This document shows positions 1-10,995 of a stretch of DNA of 64,000 nt, piece by piece (positions within the stretch are counted from its first letter, which is position 1; each line of letters opens with the position of its first letter). The translations under genes and the position numbers were made by a program. The notes under the pieces were generated by a model. That model saw only the letters and a list, made by a program, of their open reading frames with translations. It did no database searches and was not told the DNA's origin. This DNA is from Imbricaverruca yamaguchii (Eukaryota; Arthropoda; Thecostraca; Neoverrucidae), in NCBI GenBank assembly GCA_034440575.1, contig JAOTOL010001625.1, positions 2,936,501 through 3,000,500 of the forward strand, written 5' to 3'.

Positions 1-54
1 ATGTCCATGGACCACTATGTCAGTGGGATACTATTGTATTTCATTTTTTAAGAA

Positions 55-930
55 TAATTAGTGACCGACTTGGCTGTCCTGTCGAGGGGGCCAAATTTGC
101 CACCATCATTACTGAATCACCGGATTTCAACACTAACTCCCCGATCCTGTTCAAAGGATATTCTGTTCGCACCCCTTGATAAGTCACCTTGCACTGCTGA
201 AATCACTAATCACCGGTACAAATTACTAGAAAATGTCAAATTTTCCGATTTCAGGCATTCCGATTACTCACGCAGGGTCGCCAAAACGCCAACAGTCGTG
301 CACATGTACCTTGTGCCCATTCGCCCATTCGCCATACTACGAGCGCTTCTCCAGTTTCTGCTGTCTCCAACGTTTTGCTAACTGCTGTTACATGATGTCT
401 TGTGCCATATTTGGCATGTGGATTTACTGGTATGGCGGCTCATTTCGAAAATTCGACGAATTCAATTCCATGTATTTGTTTTCGTCTTCCCACATTTGCT
501 CGTGGTCAAGAAATTACGATTCACTGAGCTTTGATGCATCTTATCTCTGCTCCCAGATTGTGCACCGAGCCGAGACCCTAGCTAGGTGTTCGCTGTTTTA
601 CCCGTTGAGTTTTGATTCGTTCATGGATGTGTTTTAGAGCTCCAGCCAATTTTTTAGGGGCCCGGCACATATTTGAGACCCGGGTACTTTTTAGACCTTT
701 GTTGCTTTTCTTGTACACCGGTGACATGTGCGAGGTATCGGTGCGGTTTCGAAGACCCCGATGTCTTTATTTCGTGCCCGGGCTTTTTGTTCCTTTTTAC
801 GACCAATTCGCTTTTTGAGGTCCAACCATATTTTAAGGCCCTGCCGCTTTTTGCGAAACTCGAGGTTTGGAGGGCCCGGTGCACGGGCACCACATGTTAC
901 CCGCGCCGTCTTTCCTGTCAAATCAAATCC
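55..930. repeat. Dispersed repeat family A, copy 1
   Basis: The block starting around the words agtgaccgacttggctgtcc matches 10996 onward (agtgaccagatgaactgtcc) in the same orientation for most of its length. Shared landmarks are the CACCGGATTT stretch, the CTAGCTAGGTGTTCG stretch near 580 and 11537, and the pair CCGGCACAT / TTTGAGACCCGG near 662 and 11625. Short open frames inside it are not conserved between the two copies, so I do not treat it as coding. Its class (LTR, DNA or other) is not evident; no terminal repeats or transposase motifs were seen. Confidence 0.7.
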
Positions 931-1666
931 TGTCAAATAAACAAAATATTTTTGTAAAAATTGAAAATTTCAAAACGGTTTTCTTCGAAAAAATGCTCAA
1001 ATTCAGAAAAGCTTAACCTTAACAAAACTGTTTTTAAGAAAAACTAAATTACAAGAAAGATCACCTCCCCCACCAATATATTTTTGTATAGCCTACAACA
1101 AATCCCTAACCTTGCTTAACCTAACTAAACATAATCCCCTTGTATGTTTGATGGAGGTAAAATGCATGTAAAACTTGTCCCGTTGGTTACCTTAAACTGC
1201 AGTAATGCTGCTCATCTGATATATCATGATTGAGATGGAGACCTTGGTACAACATTCAGTGTCAGTATCCTATGATTTATTTTTCAAGCATCTGGAAGAA
1301 ACATGGAAAGAAGAGATTGTCAACAAACATGCTTATGTTTCCAAGAGATGAAAATGCATGCAAGACCTTGTTGACAGTCAAAAGGAGCTGATGGAGTTCA
1401 TCCAACCAGCCCATCCATTTGTTTGAACCACTTTACCTCTGATGATTATGATCCTGGCCTATCAGATTTGTATGGTATGGAGTGTCGCATCATGCTTGTC
1501 TGGCATGCTTGCTGCATTTTGGAGCATCTTAGACATCAAGACACAAAGATCAGTGTGACTATGAGCCACAAGGGCCATTCTTGGTTGCATTCTGAACACT
1601 CAACCAGTTTCCCACGAAATCAGTCGATTAGCCCTCCCTGGAATACTGAAAAATACTGTAATAATT
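931..1666. other. AT-rich stretch with no gene recognised
   Basis: The sequence is AT-rich with telomere-like CTTAACCTAACTAAA near 1115. The segment 1100-1170 resembles, in inverted orientation, 12480-12560, which carries the same TTAGG-type words next to a GGAGGTAAA / GGAGGCAAA motif. The open frame at 1423-1692 has no recognisable domain and runs into a SINE insertion, so it is probably not a gene. Confidence 0.4.
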
Positions 1667-1679
1667 GCCTATGGCGTTT

Positions 1680-1736
1680 GGGCGCTAAATAACCAACCAT
1701 GGTCGATGCGCCCTAAAACCACAATCACACACGCAC
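1680..1736 (+). mobile_element. SINE 3'-tail stub (57 bp) with target-site duplication
   Basis: A 57 bp insertion begins GGGCGCTAAATAACCAACC and ends in an AC-rich tail. It is flanked by gcctatggcgttt at 1667-1679 and gcctatggtgttt at 1737-1749 (12 of 13 bases identical), a target-site duplication. The body can fold on itself: GGGCG pairs with CGCCC and GACCA with TGGTC. It corresponds to the last ~55 bp of the full tRNA-derived SINEs found elsewhere in the window. Confidence 0.75.
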
Positions 1737-1749
1737 GCCTATGGTGTTT

Positions 1750-2190
1750 ACAGATGTTCAATGTGCTGCTACTGACAATGGTTTTTGGCAGCTGGTTCTA
1801 GTGTTCTATTACCCTGTTTGTGAAGAAAGCCTGTCTTAACCTTGTCCTGCTGTAGTTAAGTTTAATTTTGAATTGCTGACCTTTAATTGCATCATTTCTG
1901 TTAGATTGAAATATTTATCTAATATATCCATTCTCCTGACTATGAACAAACTTAAAGACCTCAGTGAGTGCTCTTCTTAACTTTTTATATCTAAGTGAAA
2001 ACATGTTCAATTTCTCCAATCTTTCCTCATATGCCAGGTTGCTTATGTCATAAACCATTTTTGTAGCCATATTTTGTACTCTCTAAAAGTCAACCATCTT
2101 TTTCATAACTAGGAGACAAAGCTTGGACACAGTATTCCAAATGTGGCCTGACATGCACAGTAAAGCTTCCTGATGACTTCCTCACTTATG
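1750..2190 (-). pseudogene. CR1/L2-like LINE relic, end of reverse transcriptase
   Basis: Read on the minus strand, this segment recalls the C-terminal part and 3' region of CR1-group LINE polymerases. A word like VRPHLEYCVQA comes near 2150. It is followed by remnants matching the usual order: a KDG segment, an EER-type segment, then a stretch with NSKLNLTTAGQ and an N-R/L-P region. Stops and frame changes interrupt it throughout, so it is a dead fragment. It is cut at about 2190 where the next LINE begins. Assignment rests on pattern recall of CR1 organisation, not on a search. Confidence 0.6.
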
Positions 2191-2825
2191 TATGATACCC
2201 CCCGATGAGGGATTACCTTTCCGTGGTGGGGGGATTGCGTGCCTCGAGGATCCGGCGGCCAGACCACCAGGCGGCCGGGGAGAGGTCAGACTAAGAGTGC
2301 CTCACTCGTCCTTCCATCCGTACGCCCCCATTCCAATGCCCATCTCATCCCAATCCATGTCATTCACCTAGCCCTACAACACTAACTATCCATACTATGA
2401 GCAGGCAGAGCAACCTCCCCGGTCCTGCCCACCAGCTCCGTTTTATCGGGGTAGCCGCGCCCCCTCGGCCCGTCCCCCGTGGTTGACGGAGTCCTGGAGG
2501 TTGAGGTCCCCCGTCGCACGGTGCTAGTTGTGACGGGGGACCAACACACCTCTTTGGTCCCGATATCCCGGAGGGGCGGGCGGGCCCGTGGGGCCTCAGA
2601 CGGACCAAGTGGCTGGTCGCCTCGGGCCGGGGACCTGGGATTCTTCCCAGTGTCTGCCGGCCTGACCGGCTGGGATCAAGGGGTGGGCGGCGCTGGATCC
2701 CGGTCGGGGTGGTGAGTGTCTCTCCCGGCCCGGCGAAGGCGCCGCCTGCCCCGTATAGCTCCTCGGGCGCCTGGCGACCTCCTGTTCGCGGGACCCAGGC
2801 GTCCCCCCAGTAGGGCCCCTTAGGG
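2191..2825 (+). other. LINE 5' leader
   Basis: GC-rich sequence before ORF1. The stretch from about 2440 (TCGGGGTAGCCGCGCCCCCT) through the words GTGCTAGTTGTG and GGGGGACCAACAC is repeated at 62880-63010, and the GGGGTGGGCGGCGCTG word near 2680 recurs near 63130. Conservation of a noncoding leader between two copies supports a real 5' end for this LINE family. The long minus-strand frame at 2360-2938 is a by-product of the GC-rich composition. Confidence 0.65.
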
Positions 2826-2839
2826 GTGGGGCGCCGGAG

Positions 2840-4394
2840 GAGCCGAAACCAAGAACAGCGTATGGAACCGACAACAACCAAAAACAGTCCTGGTCCCTCT
2901 CGTAAGGGCCAGACCACCTGTTCCGGTGGACGTAACACGTTTTACGCTACCCCGCGAGTCCTCATTCTTCGAGGGAAAACACAGTCTCTTGGTTCTTTGT
3001 CCCCCTTTCATAGACGTAATGGATGCGACCGGTTTGGAAAAGTTGTTCGTTGTGAGAAGTTCAAGGATGGAGGATTGGAGGTGGAGTTTGCGGTGGCTGA
3101 GGAAGCGGAGAGAGCGTTGTCGATGACTAAGTCTGCTTATAGTGTGAGAAAGGGCGGCAAGAAGGTAGACGAAATTATCCCAATATACGTAGAACCCCAT
3201 AAAACCAAGAACTCGTCCAGAGGTATCATCAATTGTTTTGACTTGAGGGACGTACCGGAGGAAGATTGTCGATGAACTAGCAGAATTTTGAGTGATTGGA
3301 GCGAGAAAGTTGAAGGTGAGGGAGATGCGGAGATGGTCACAACCAACAACACAGTACTAACATTTAACACGAGCGATCTTCTTGGTAAGATTCGTGTGGG
3401 ATATGTCCGGGTTAAGGTTCGTATTTTCTTTCCCAACCCTATGAGGTGTTTTAAATGCCAGAAACTCGGTCATACAAACCAGTTTTGTCGTAATCGCCCT
3501 GCATGTGGCAAGTGCGCCTCCCAAGAGCACGGAAGTGAGCATTGCTCCTCCGAGACCACCCGTTGCGCAAACTGTGGCCCAGGACAGGACCCCCACTCGT
3601 CGTATGACAGGACTTGCCCGATCTACCTGAAGGAGAAGGAAATTATTGCTATTAAACACACACAAAAAGTAACCTTCCGCGAGGCCAGAGATGTGTATGA
3701 ACACACTCACCCCAGAATCACCTACGCATCAAAAGCCAAAGGTCATACCGTGATCCCACAACATATTCAGCCCGACAAGGTTTCTGAGCTCATCTCTCAA
3801 ATGACAGCCCTACTTCGTTCCTTTGGAGTGCCCCTTACGATACCAACAAGTAACAGGCAGCCAACCCAAGACTGCGATGAGACAACCGAAATGCCCCCCG
3901 CCATAAGTAATCCTGCACATGACACAACCGACACGGCAGAGCGCGTTGCTTCGTCGCCAAGGGCCCAGGAAGTCAAAGTTACCCCACCCGTTACAGAGCG
4001 AGCTCCAGAAGAGTGGCATCGTGTTCAGCGGACTAAGAAGCAACCTAAGACCTCTACTACCCTCGAATCCTTACCCGCCATACCCACCGAACCCACTCCT
4101 ATCCAGCCTTCAAAAACCACGCCAACTCCCCCACCCCCACCACCATCAACCATCTCAGATCCAAAGCTTGAACATCCTATGGTGCATGTGCGCCCTGGAG
4201 CCACATATTTAGGAGCACAGGGTCGCACCGCCCGACAAGTTCCAACCCCCTCGACCTCCAAGCCTGAGGGCCAGCGCCCACTGGCGACACCTCACTCCAC
4301 GCCATTACCCGCAGCGGCCATGAGACCACCGGAGACACTTTCCCGGCGAACCGTGCACCCCCAATATCCTCCCCATCCCCAAATCGCGCTATGA
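2840..4394 (+). pseudogene. LINE ORF1, gag-like nucleic-acid-binding protein, frameshifted
   Basis: The product would coat the element RNA. The first part (to ~3260) contains an RRM-like fold region with words such as FKDGGLEVEFAVAEEAERAL near 3060-3115. After breaks around 3000 and 3270-3290 the frame reopens at 3288 and runs to 4394. The C-terminal half has three zinc knuckles at ~3447-3610: CFKCQKLGHTNQFC, CGKCASQEHGSEHC (both C-x2-C-x4-H-x4-C) and a longer third beginning CANC and ending CP. It is followed by the EKEI/FREARDVY region typical of Jockey/I gag proteins, then a Pro/Thr/Ser-rich tail. At least two frameshifts make it a pseudogene. Confidence 0.8.
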
Positions 4395-4547
4395 AGCGTG
4401 CTCTTCCCGGCGCGGTGTCGCCAGGTGAGTTTGGGAGCCCGCGTTCACGCCCACGAAGCCAAGACCCCCCGACCACAGGACCATGACTTAGTCACTCTTG
4501 GCCTTTTACGCTCTTAGCTTAGGACTTCCTCTTTCACTTACTGACAA

Positions 4548-7500
4548 ATGAGTAATACTCTACAGTGTAACTGTAGAGGTGTGAGAACTAGCATTAACGA
4601 ATTACAACATATTTTGCACCGTCGTACACCGACCGTAATATGCCTACAGGAGACCAAACCATCTCCTGGTGCTTCCTTTTATTTAAGAAACTACTGTTTT
4701 ACGCACGGACGTCATCACCCACACTGTGGCACATGGTGGTGTGCTTCTTGCCGTCCACCACTCAGTCCCCTTCCAATAAGTACACCTGAGATCAAACATC
4801 CAGGCTGTCGCTGCTCGGATAATAATTAATCGCCGTGTTACCACCATATGCTCCATATACTTACCCCCAGGAACAATCTTTCCACTTGCAGAGTTGCTGC
4901 AAGTGGTAAATCAGCTCGCTCCCCCGCTGATTGTATGCGGTGACTTTAAGGCACATCACCATGTTTGGGGCTCAGCGAATAGTACTGGTCGTGGACGTGC
5001 ATTGGAACGTATAATCCGGAATTTTCCACTTAGTATTCTTAACACTGAAACTCCAACACACATTACATTGCAAACAGGACAGACCTCTGTGCTGGACCTG
5101 AGGCTTTGCAGCCCTGAACTTTCTCCCTGTTTAGAGTGGCGGTGGATGATGATTCAGGTACAAGTGACCATTTTCCCGTTTGGACTCGCTTTATTGATGG
5201 TGTGGAAGCTGGTCGACGACCCCCAAGTGGATTTTTGAAAAAGCTGACTGGAGTTCCCTCCAGTCCGATGTCGAGGAGAGACTTGGCGAGTGCTCCGAAG
5301 GATTGGTTTCTATAGAGATGTTTACAACCACAACGTTACAAAGTGCTCAGCAATATATTCCTCGTTCGTCGGGCACGCCACGCCCTGTACCCCTGGTGGT
5401 CTGATAAATGCCGAGATGCATAAAGAAGGCATTCCGTATTTTCAATCGTGACAACATCATGGCGAATATCGTATCTTTCCGCAAGGCAAGGGCACACGCG
5501 AGGCGCACAATTGCTGACTCCAAACGACAATCCTGGAAAGCTTATGTCAACACGTTCAACCGTAACACCTCACTGTCATCGGTGTGGTCCCGCATCAAAC
5601 GTATCTCAGGCAAACTTACCTGTACCCCACTCCCCACACTGCACATAAATGGACAAGATATTATTAATCCGAAGGATGTCGCTAGCGAGATTGGATGGGC
5701 CTTCTCAGAACGATCTAAAAATAAAAACAGTAGACGGTTCTCGGAATACAAAGCCCGGTGTGAGGCACTACCCCTTGATTTTACAACAATAGATTATACC
5801 CATTACAACAGTCCATTTTCTATTTCCGAACCGACTGCTGCTTTAAGCACCCTTAGGAACGTAGCAGAAGGACCCGACACCTTACACAATGATATTATTA
5901 AACATCTGCCGATTACAGTTTTAAACACACTTCTGCAAGTGTTCAACGAAACGTGGGAAAGGGTTAGTTAGTTAGTTAGTTAGTTATTGGGGTTTAGGGG
6001 CGTATCGACCGTAGAGGTCATGCAGCGCCCATGAAATGTGGGAAAGGGGAACATTTCCATTGACGTGGCGGAGGGCGCTTGTCGTCCCTATCTGCAAGCC
6101 AAACAAAACTGGAAAGGACTCACTTCATTATCGACCCATATCATTGACCTGTTCTCCTTGCAAATTGTTTGAAAAAATGGTGAGCTTGCGACTCATGTGG
6201 TTTTTAGAACACAACCATGTACTCACCTCGATACAGAGTGGCTTTCGCAGACATCGTAGCACATTTGACCATATTTTAGCTCTCGATTCCGTTGTACGCC
6301 TGAGTTTCATGAAACGATGTCATACCACTGCCATATTTTTCGACGTTGACGGCGCTTATGATACCGCATGGCGTCATGGTATTCTCATGAAGTTGCACCA
6401 AATAGGCATAAGAGGCCAGATGGGGTTTTTCTTGACGAATTTTTTAACAAATAGGACATTTCGGGTCAGAATAGGTGGCTACCTCTCTGACACCTTCCAA
6501 CAGATTGATGCGGTTCCGCATGGAAATATATTGAGTGTGACTCTGTTCGCCATTGCCATAAATTATGTGGGTAACGCACTGGCAACATCGGTAGGACGAG
6601 CGCTATTCGTGGATGATTTTACAGTATAGTTCTCCTCTCGTACGGTGCGGACGGTGGAAAGACAGCTCCATTTAACTGTAGTGAAATTGATGGAGTGGTG
6701 TGATAGAACTGGTTTCACTTTATCCACCTCAGACTACCGCTGTTCACTTCTGTCGGAAACGCCGTTGCACAGACCCAACGATAAGGATGAACGGTCACCC
6801 CGTACCTTTCAGACATGCAGTCAAATTTCTGGGGGTGTGGATGGATCGCCATGTTACGTATAGAACTCGCATCACTGACCTTATACAAAAATGTACAAAA
6901 GGTCTCTAGGTAATGAGCACCGCTTCTAGGTGTTCATATGGAGCTGACAGATCAGTTTTACTTCTCATGTACCGATCGCTAGTGCGTTCTAAAATTGACT
7001 ATGAATCTTGTGTTTATGACGGAGCGAGTGCCACATCCAAGCGCTGTCTTGATGTGATCCACAATTCAGCCCTTCGCATCGTTACTGGAGCCTTCCGCAC
7101 CTCACCGGCTGCTAGTGTAATGGTAGAAGTAGACGAGCCACCTCTTGCATTACGCCGTAAATTATTGGGCGAGAGATATGCAGGGCATAAGTTATTGGGC
7201 GAGAGATATTGGGCGAGGGCATGCAGTGTTGCTCAAAACCTGAACCATCCAACCTATCGGTGGATTTTCGCAGGTACGTCAAGTGCACGTCACATTACTC
7301 AGCGTGGATTACCGTTTTCCACTCGTATGCTCCCGATTCTTCGAGAATGTAATATCCGACCGCGTTCCGTAGCACGTGTAATCACTCCGAGCACTCCCCG
7401 TTGGCATGTTGTCGCAGTGAAAACTGACATGACTCTAACCTGCTCAAGGAAAGGGCAGGTAAGCCCGGAGGAACTCCGCATGTTAGCATTGGAAAAAATA

Positions 7501-7655
7501 CACTAATATCACGACTTTTCACGCATTTACACAGACGGCTCAAAGGCGGCCTCTGGTGTCAGGTGTGCTCTTTCGTAAGTAGACAAGGTGTTCGATCTTT
7601 TTGTTTACCGACGCAAACATCGATTTTTATTGCCGAATTTTACTGTCATTCTGCT
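4548..7655 (+). pseudogene. LINE ORF2, endonuclease, reverse transcriptase and partial RNase H, broken
   Basis: In order: the endonuclease start with QCNCRG and VICLQETK (4555-4660); endonuclease core IVCGDFKAHHHVWG (4930-4975; usual form GDFNAHH); reverse transcriptase with ALVVPICKPNK (6070-6105), YRPISLT (6130-6150), GFRRHRST (6240-6265), FFDVDGAYDTAW (6337-6372), VPHGN in place of VPQGS (~6510), and FVDDF in place of YADD/YVDD (~6605-6625). A thumb segment follows with VKFLGVWMD (6820-6845). RNase H begins with YTDGSKAASGV (7528-7560) and ends near TSIFIAEF. A SINE stub at 5964-6032 and several frameshifts interrupt it. The substitutions and breaks indicate an inactive copy. Confidence 0.85.
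5964..6032 (-). mobile_element. SINE 3'-tail stub (69 bp) inserted in the LINE reverse transcriptase
   Basis: Starts with a (TTAG)n tail, then GGGCGTATCGACCGTAGAGG and a GGTCAT / GCGCCC end. It is flanked by gaaacgtgggaaaggg (5948-5963) and gaaatgtgggaaaggg (6033-6048), 15 of 16 identical. The two flanks encode the same ETWER-like residues, so the insertion interrupts an RT frame that otherwise continues from 5971 to 6036. Confidence 0.8.
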
Positions 7656-8403
7656 TTGTTGCTCCACCATAAGCTTTCTTGCTTTTCTTCTGGCCTTCAG
7701 TTGATAGTAGATCAGATATTTATGCAAGTGTTCAAAGCTCTGATGTTCCCATCTAGAGAAAAGGCAACTAAAAGCATTCCTATACAAATAGCAAAGACTG
7801 ATATTTTAATTGTGCTCAATCTGGCACTATAAGGTCTCTTAAAGTGTGCTACTAAATTCAAGTGAGATTGCTACATGAGATAAGTTAGTGAGGTTTGTGA
7901 TATCAATTTGGAAAAAGGTAGCTTGAACATCAGAAAGATCAGATCAGAGAGTCTTTCAAAAGAAGTTTGGAGTCACAACAGAATACAACATAGACTATAT
8001 GCATGAAGTGGTCATCATAATGACAAGAAAAAGGCAGTAAAACAGGAGGTGCACGTACCAACATTGAAGGTGTGATTCATGCAAGTTGTGTGCATAGGTG
8101 AATACCAGAAAATGAACACGTGACAGCGAAGGATAACGTTATTGTCATAAATAAGCTCAAATTATTTCCGCTGCTAGTATGTGTGAATTTCAATGGACAA
8201 ATGATGCAAGTGAAGTGTGTAAGTACTGCATACTGTAAGGATATGTTTGTACTTCACAACGAAATCGTATATGGTCATTTTGAATTCTTGTGATTTCTTT
8301 TCCAATGCAATGTATAGGAATGTGGTTAAAGTAATGTGACCACTCTGCCCAAAATGGTGCAAATGCATCGTTTTCAGTAGGCAGAAAAATACAACCAAAA
8401 AAT

Positions 8404-8453
8404 GTGACTTGAAGTTGAGTAATCTAGTGCTAGATTACTCGACTTCAAGTCAC
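8404..8453. repeat. 50 bp near-perfect palindrome
   Basis: Starts GTGACTTGAAGTTGAGTAAT and ends with its reverse complement apart from one mismatch, with a 2-base centre. A copy sits in the other arm of the large inverted repeat at 14740-14789, slightly decayed. It would form a 24 bp stem. Confidence 0.85.
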
Positions 8454-9180
8454 TTTCTTCATTCTTTTCATTTTTCATGCTCATGAAAAATAAGGACGTA
8501 AAAGATATAATATTACCCAACCTCAGCTACTTAGCTTCCAACATGAGAAAGAAGTAAAAAAGAACATGTTTGCACAATATTTTGATACCAAAAGAGCAAA
8601 AGGTGCATATTTGTATGTAGTTAAATTATTAGTCGAAATAATGCGACAACTGGTGAGAAAACGAAGGATTTGTGACAGCAATTTACAACGAATTTAATTG
8701 TATCAATAAACACGACAGGCCTATCGTCAGGTTTCGTCGGGTAATACGAAATTCCGCATGCAGTTTGATGATATTTCTTAGATATCAGAAGTATATGGGA
8801 GCCAAATAGGGGTGTCATTATATCCTAGAACGGTTTTAATAAGTTTGTGTTGACAAATACGATAAGACCATGATCAGCTTTCAACCTGTGATAGATAAGT
8901 CTGCATCTGATTTTGACCGTGTCACGAAGATATTGTTCCTATTAGATATCCAAATAGATTATTACTCGGAACGTTGAGTTTTTAAAAATTATTTATCTAG
9001 CTTTCAAGGAAATAGCAGGTTTGTGTCGACCAACAACACACCAACAAGATAGCCTCGGTTTTGTAATCCCCAAGTCCGCATCTATTTTTCATGAAATTCC
9101 AAAGATATTGGTACTGTTAGAGAGACGAATGACTGCACCATTGCATGACAGGACGGTTTTTTCTTCTGCGACTTCAACTT

Positions 9181-9240
9181 ATGGACGCTGTATGACCAAC
9201 GCAGTCGATGTGCCCGTAAGCCCAAATAACCAACCAACCC
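9181..9240 (+). mobile_element. SINE 3'-tail stub, duplicate of the one at 13956-14015
   Basis: Begins ATGGACGCTGTATGACCAAC and ends in (CCAA)n. Flanks gcgacttcaactt (9168-9180) and gtgacttcaactt (9241-9253) are the target-site duplication. The same insertion with the same flanks occurs in the right arm, so it was inserted before the arms were duplicated. Confidence 0.75.
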
Positions 9241-9409
9241 GTGACTTCAACTTCTGAGAAAATAGTAGCTTTGTGTTCACAAATACGACAAGAACATGAC
9301 AAGCTTTTACGTTGTAGCACCAGAGTCCTCATCAAATTTTGAGCATGTGTTTAAGATATTACTTCTGTTAGATAGCCAAATAAATATATTAATACGAGGA
9401 CTGTTTGAT

Positions 9410-9612
9410 TCGGGACCCTGATCCACCACAGTAGATGATGTACTCCGCGGTCGTGATCCGCCGCAGTGGACGTTATGTTTCGCAGACCTAGTTCGTCGTA
9501 GTAGGTGTGTCACACGGCCCCGGCCCACCACAGTGGATGGTGTACTCCGCGACCCTGGCTTGCCACAGTTGATGATATACTCCGCGGCTCTGATCCACCA
9601 CAGTGGGCGGAT
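9410..9612. repeat. ~38 bp minisatellite, block 1 (inverted to block 2)
   Basis: About five degenerate units of the form CCACAGT-GATG-GTACTCCGCG followed by a CCNGNNC segment. The order of variants here is the mirror image of 10500-10712, so this is an inverted copy of part of that array rather than an independent one. Confidence 0.75.
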
Positions 9613-10324
9613 ACCAACACAAAGTCCAGATCATACTGTTCTTTCATCAAACCAAATAATTCTTCCTTCCCAAAATGTTAACCATGGTCAAGGTTACTAA
9701 ACAGAGGTCAGGTCAAAGTATCTCTTCTTATCGCAGTACCTTTCGTGCAGGACTTGATGAAATGATTATATAGATATTCTGCTTTCAAATATGTGACAAG
9801 GTCAATGGCGTTAGGTCAGGTCAAGTATTATGCATATTCTACACTGCCATCTTTTGTGTAGTTTGGATTTCTGTGCGCGTCAGCTCCCTTGGCGTCATTG
9901 CGCCCGCAATGTCGTCTTATGCCGAATGCTACTGTTCCTTGTGAATTGAAATTGAAATTCGGTTCTAGAGCCACCGAAGTAGTACAACAGGACATTGTGT
10001 GAATATACAATGATCCAAATGACCCGATGGAGCCCGTATCGTCTACTAGGGTTGGATTTATACTCTGCAATCCTAGATGATTAGAGGATAATTTCTGAGT
10101 GACGGAACACGGAGAGTATATTTTCCTTCAAACCTTGGCATCGGAGTCTCACTTTGAAATTTCAGGTGAATCTTGAGCACTTTACCACAGGGTACCGGTT
10201 CGATTTTTGAACAAGACCATCAGATGTCCAAATTGAAAAGACATGGAGGAAACAAAATTGAGGATAATTTTGCGAAGATGATAATGCTATAAATGGCAAA
10301 AATCCAGGTAAAGCTCATTTTTCG
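9613..10324. other. Spacer between inverted minisatellite blocks, no gene seen
   Basis: AT-rich single-copy-looking sequence. It has scattered GGTCAAAG/GGTCAGGTCAA words but no coding frame with a recognisable domain and no terminal repeats. Confidence 0.4.
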
Positions 10325-10846
10325 ACCCTGACCTACACTGTGGCGGGCCAAGGTCGCAGAGCACACCATCCACTGTGGCGGACCGGGGCTGTGGAGAACA
10401 CCTGCTATGGCGGAAAAGAGCCGCGAAGCACACCGTCCACTCCGGTGGACAAGTGCCGCGGAGCACATGGTCCACCGTAACGGACCGGAACCACGGAGCA
10501 CACCGCCTACTGTGGCGGACCACAGCCGCGGAGTATATCATCGACTGTGGCAAGCCAGGGTCGCGGAGTACACCATCCACTGTGGTGGACCGGGGCCGTG
10601 TGGCACACTTACTACGACGGACTAGGTCTGCGAAACATAACGTCCATTGCGGCGGATCACGACCGCGGAGTACATCATCTACTGTGGTGGATCAGGGTCG
10701 CGAAGCAAACAGTCCACTGTAGCGGATCAGGGCCGTTGAGTACACCGTCCATTGCAACGGACCGGGGCTGCGGAGCACACCGTCCACTGTGGCGGATCGG
10801 AGCCTCGGGGCACATCGTCCATTGCGGCAGATTATAGCCACCAACA
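10325..10846. repeat. ~38 bp minisatellite, block 2
   Basis: About 13-14 units built on CCACTGTGGCGGACC-GGGCCGCGGAGCACAC with substitutions between copies. The overlapping short frames on both strands (60-115 residues) are artefacts of the array. A 200 bp section is mirrored at 9410-9612. Confidence 0.8.
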
Positions 10847-10995
10847 GGTCAAATTATGCCATGCCATGGCAGTGGCGTACATAGGATTTTCGGGAGGGTG
10901 CAAACTGATTTGGAATGTGCCCACCTTCCCCCATTAAAATAGCCCACAGATTTACATCAATATTTTTAAGGGGGTTCTTTATATTTTTACCATAT

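Larger units (their letters stand above)
2191..7655 (+). mobile_element. Non-LTR retrotransposon of the Jockey/I group, nearly full length but decayed
   Basis: The order is that of a two-ORF LINE: a GC-rich leader (2191-2825), a gag-like ORF1 with three CCHC-type knuckles, then ORF2 with an apurinic endonuclease, reverse transcriptase and the start of an RNase H domain. Many frameshifts and stops break both ORFs, so it is not active. The leader is repeated near 62880-63220, which shows the family has other copies nearby. The 3' end is lost: homology stops inside RNase H at ~7655, exactly where the left arm of the large inverted repeat begins. RNase H suggests the I clade rather than classical Jockey, but I cannot fix the clade. 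Confidence 0.85.
7655..9409. repeat. Left arm of a 7.9 kb inverted repeat
   Basis: The arm is the reverse complement of 13797-15540 at what I estimate by eye to be mid-90s percent identity. A 198 bp open frame (8621-8818, minus) is identical in sequence to 14375-14572 on plus. The outer edge is TTTGTTGCTCCACCAT at 7655 against ATGGTGGAGCAACAAA ending at 15540. The inner edge is the ATTAATACGAGG word near 9400. The arm holds a 50 bp palindrome (8404-8453), three diverged ~190 bp satellite monomers (8820-9409) and a SINE stub (9181-9240) also present in the other arm. No transposase was found. Confidence 0.85.

Noticed and set aside
2360..2938. 192-residue minus-strand frame over the LINE leader
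   Set aside because: GC-rich leader of a plus-strand LINE; the frame overlaps the gag start on the opposite strand and has no domain.
8621..8818. Identical 65-residue frame in both palindrome arms as a conserved small protein
   Set aside because: Identity follows from the arms being recent copies of each other, so it does not show selection on the protein.
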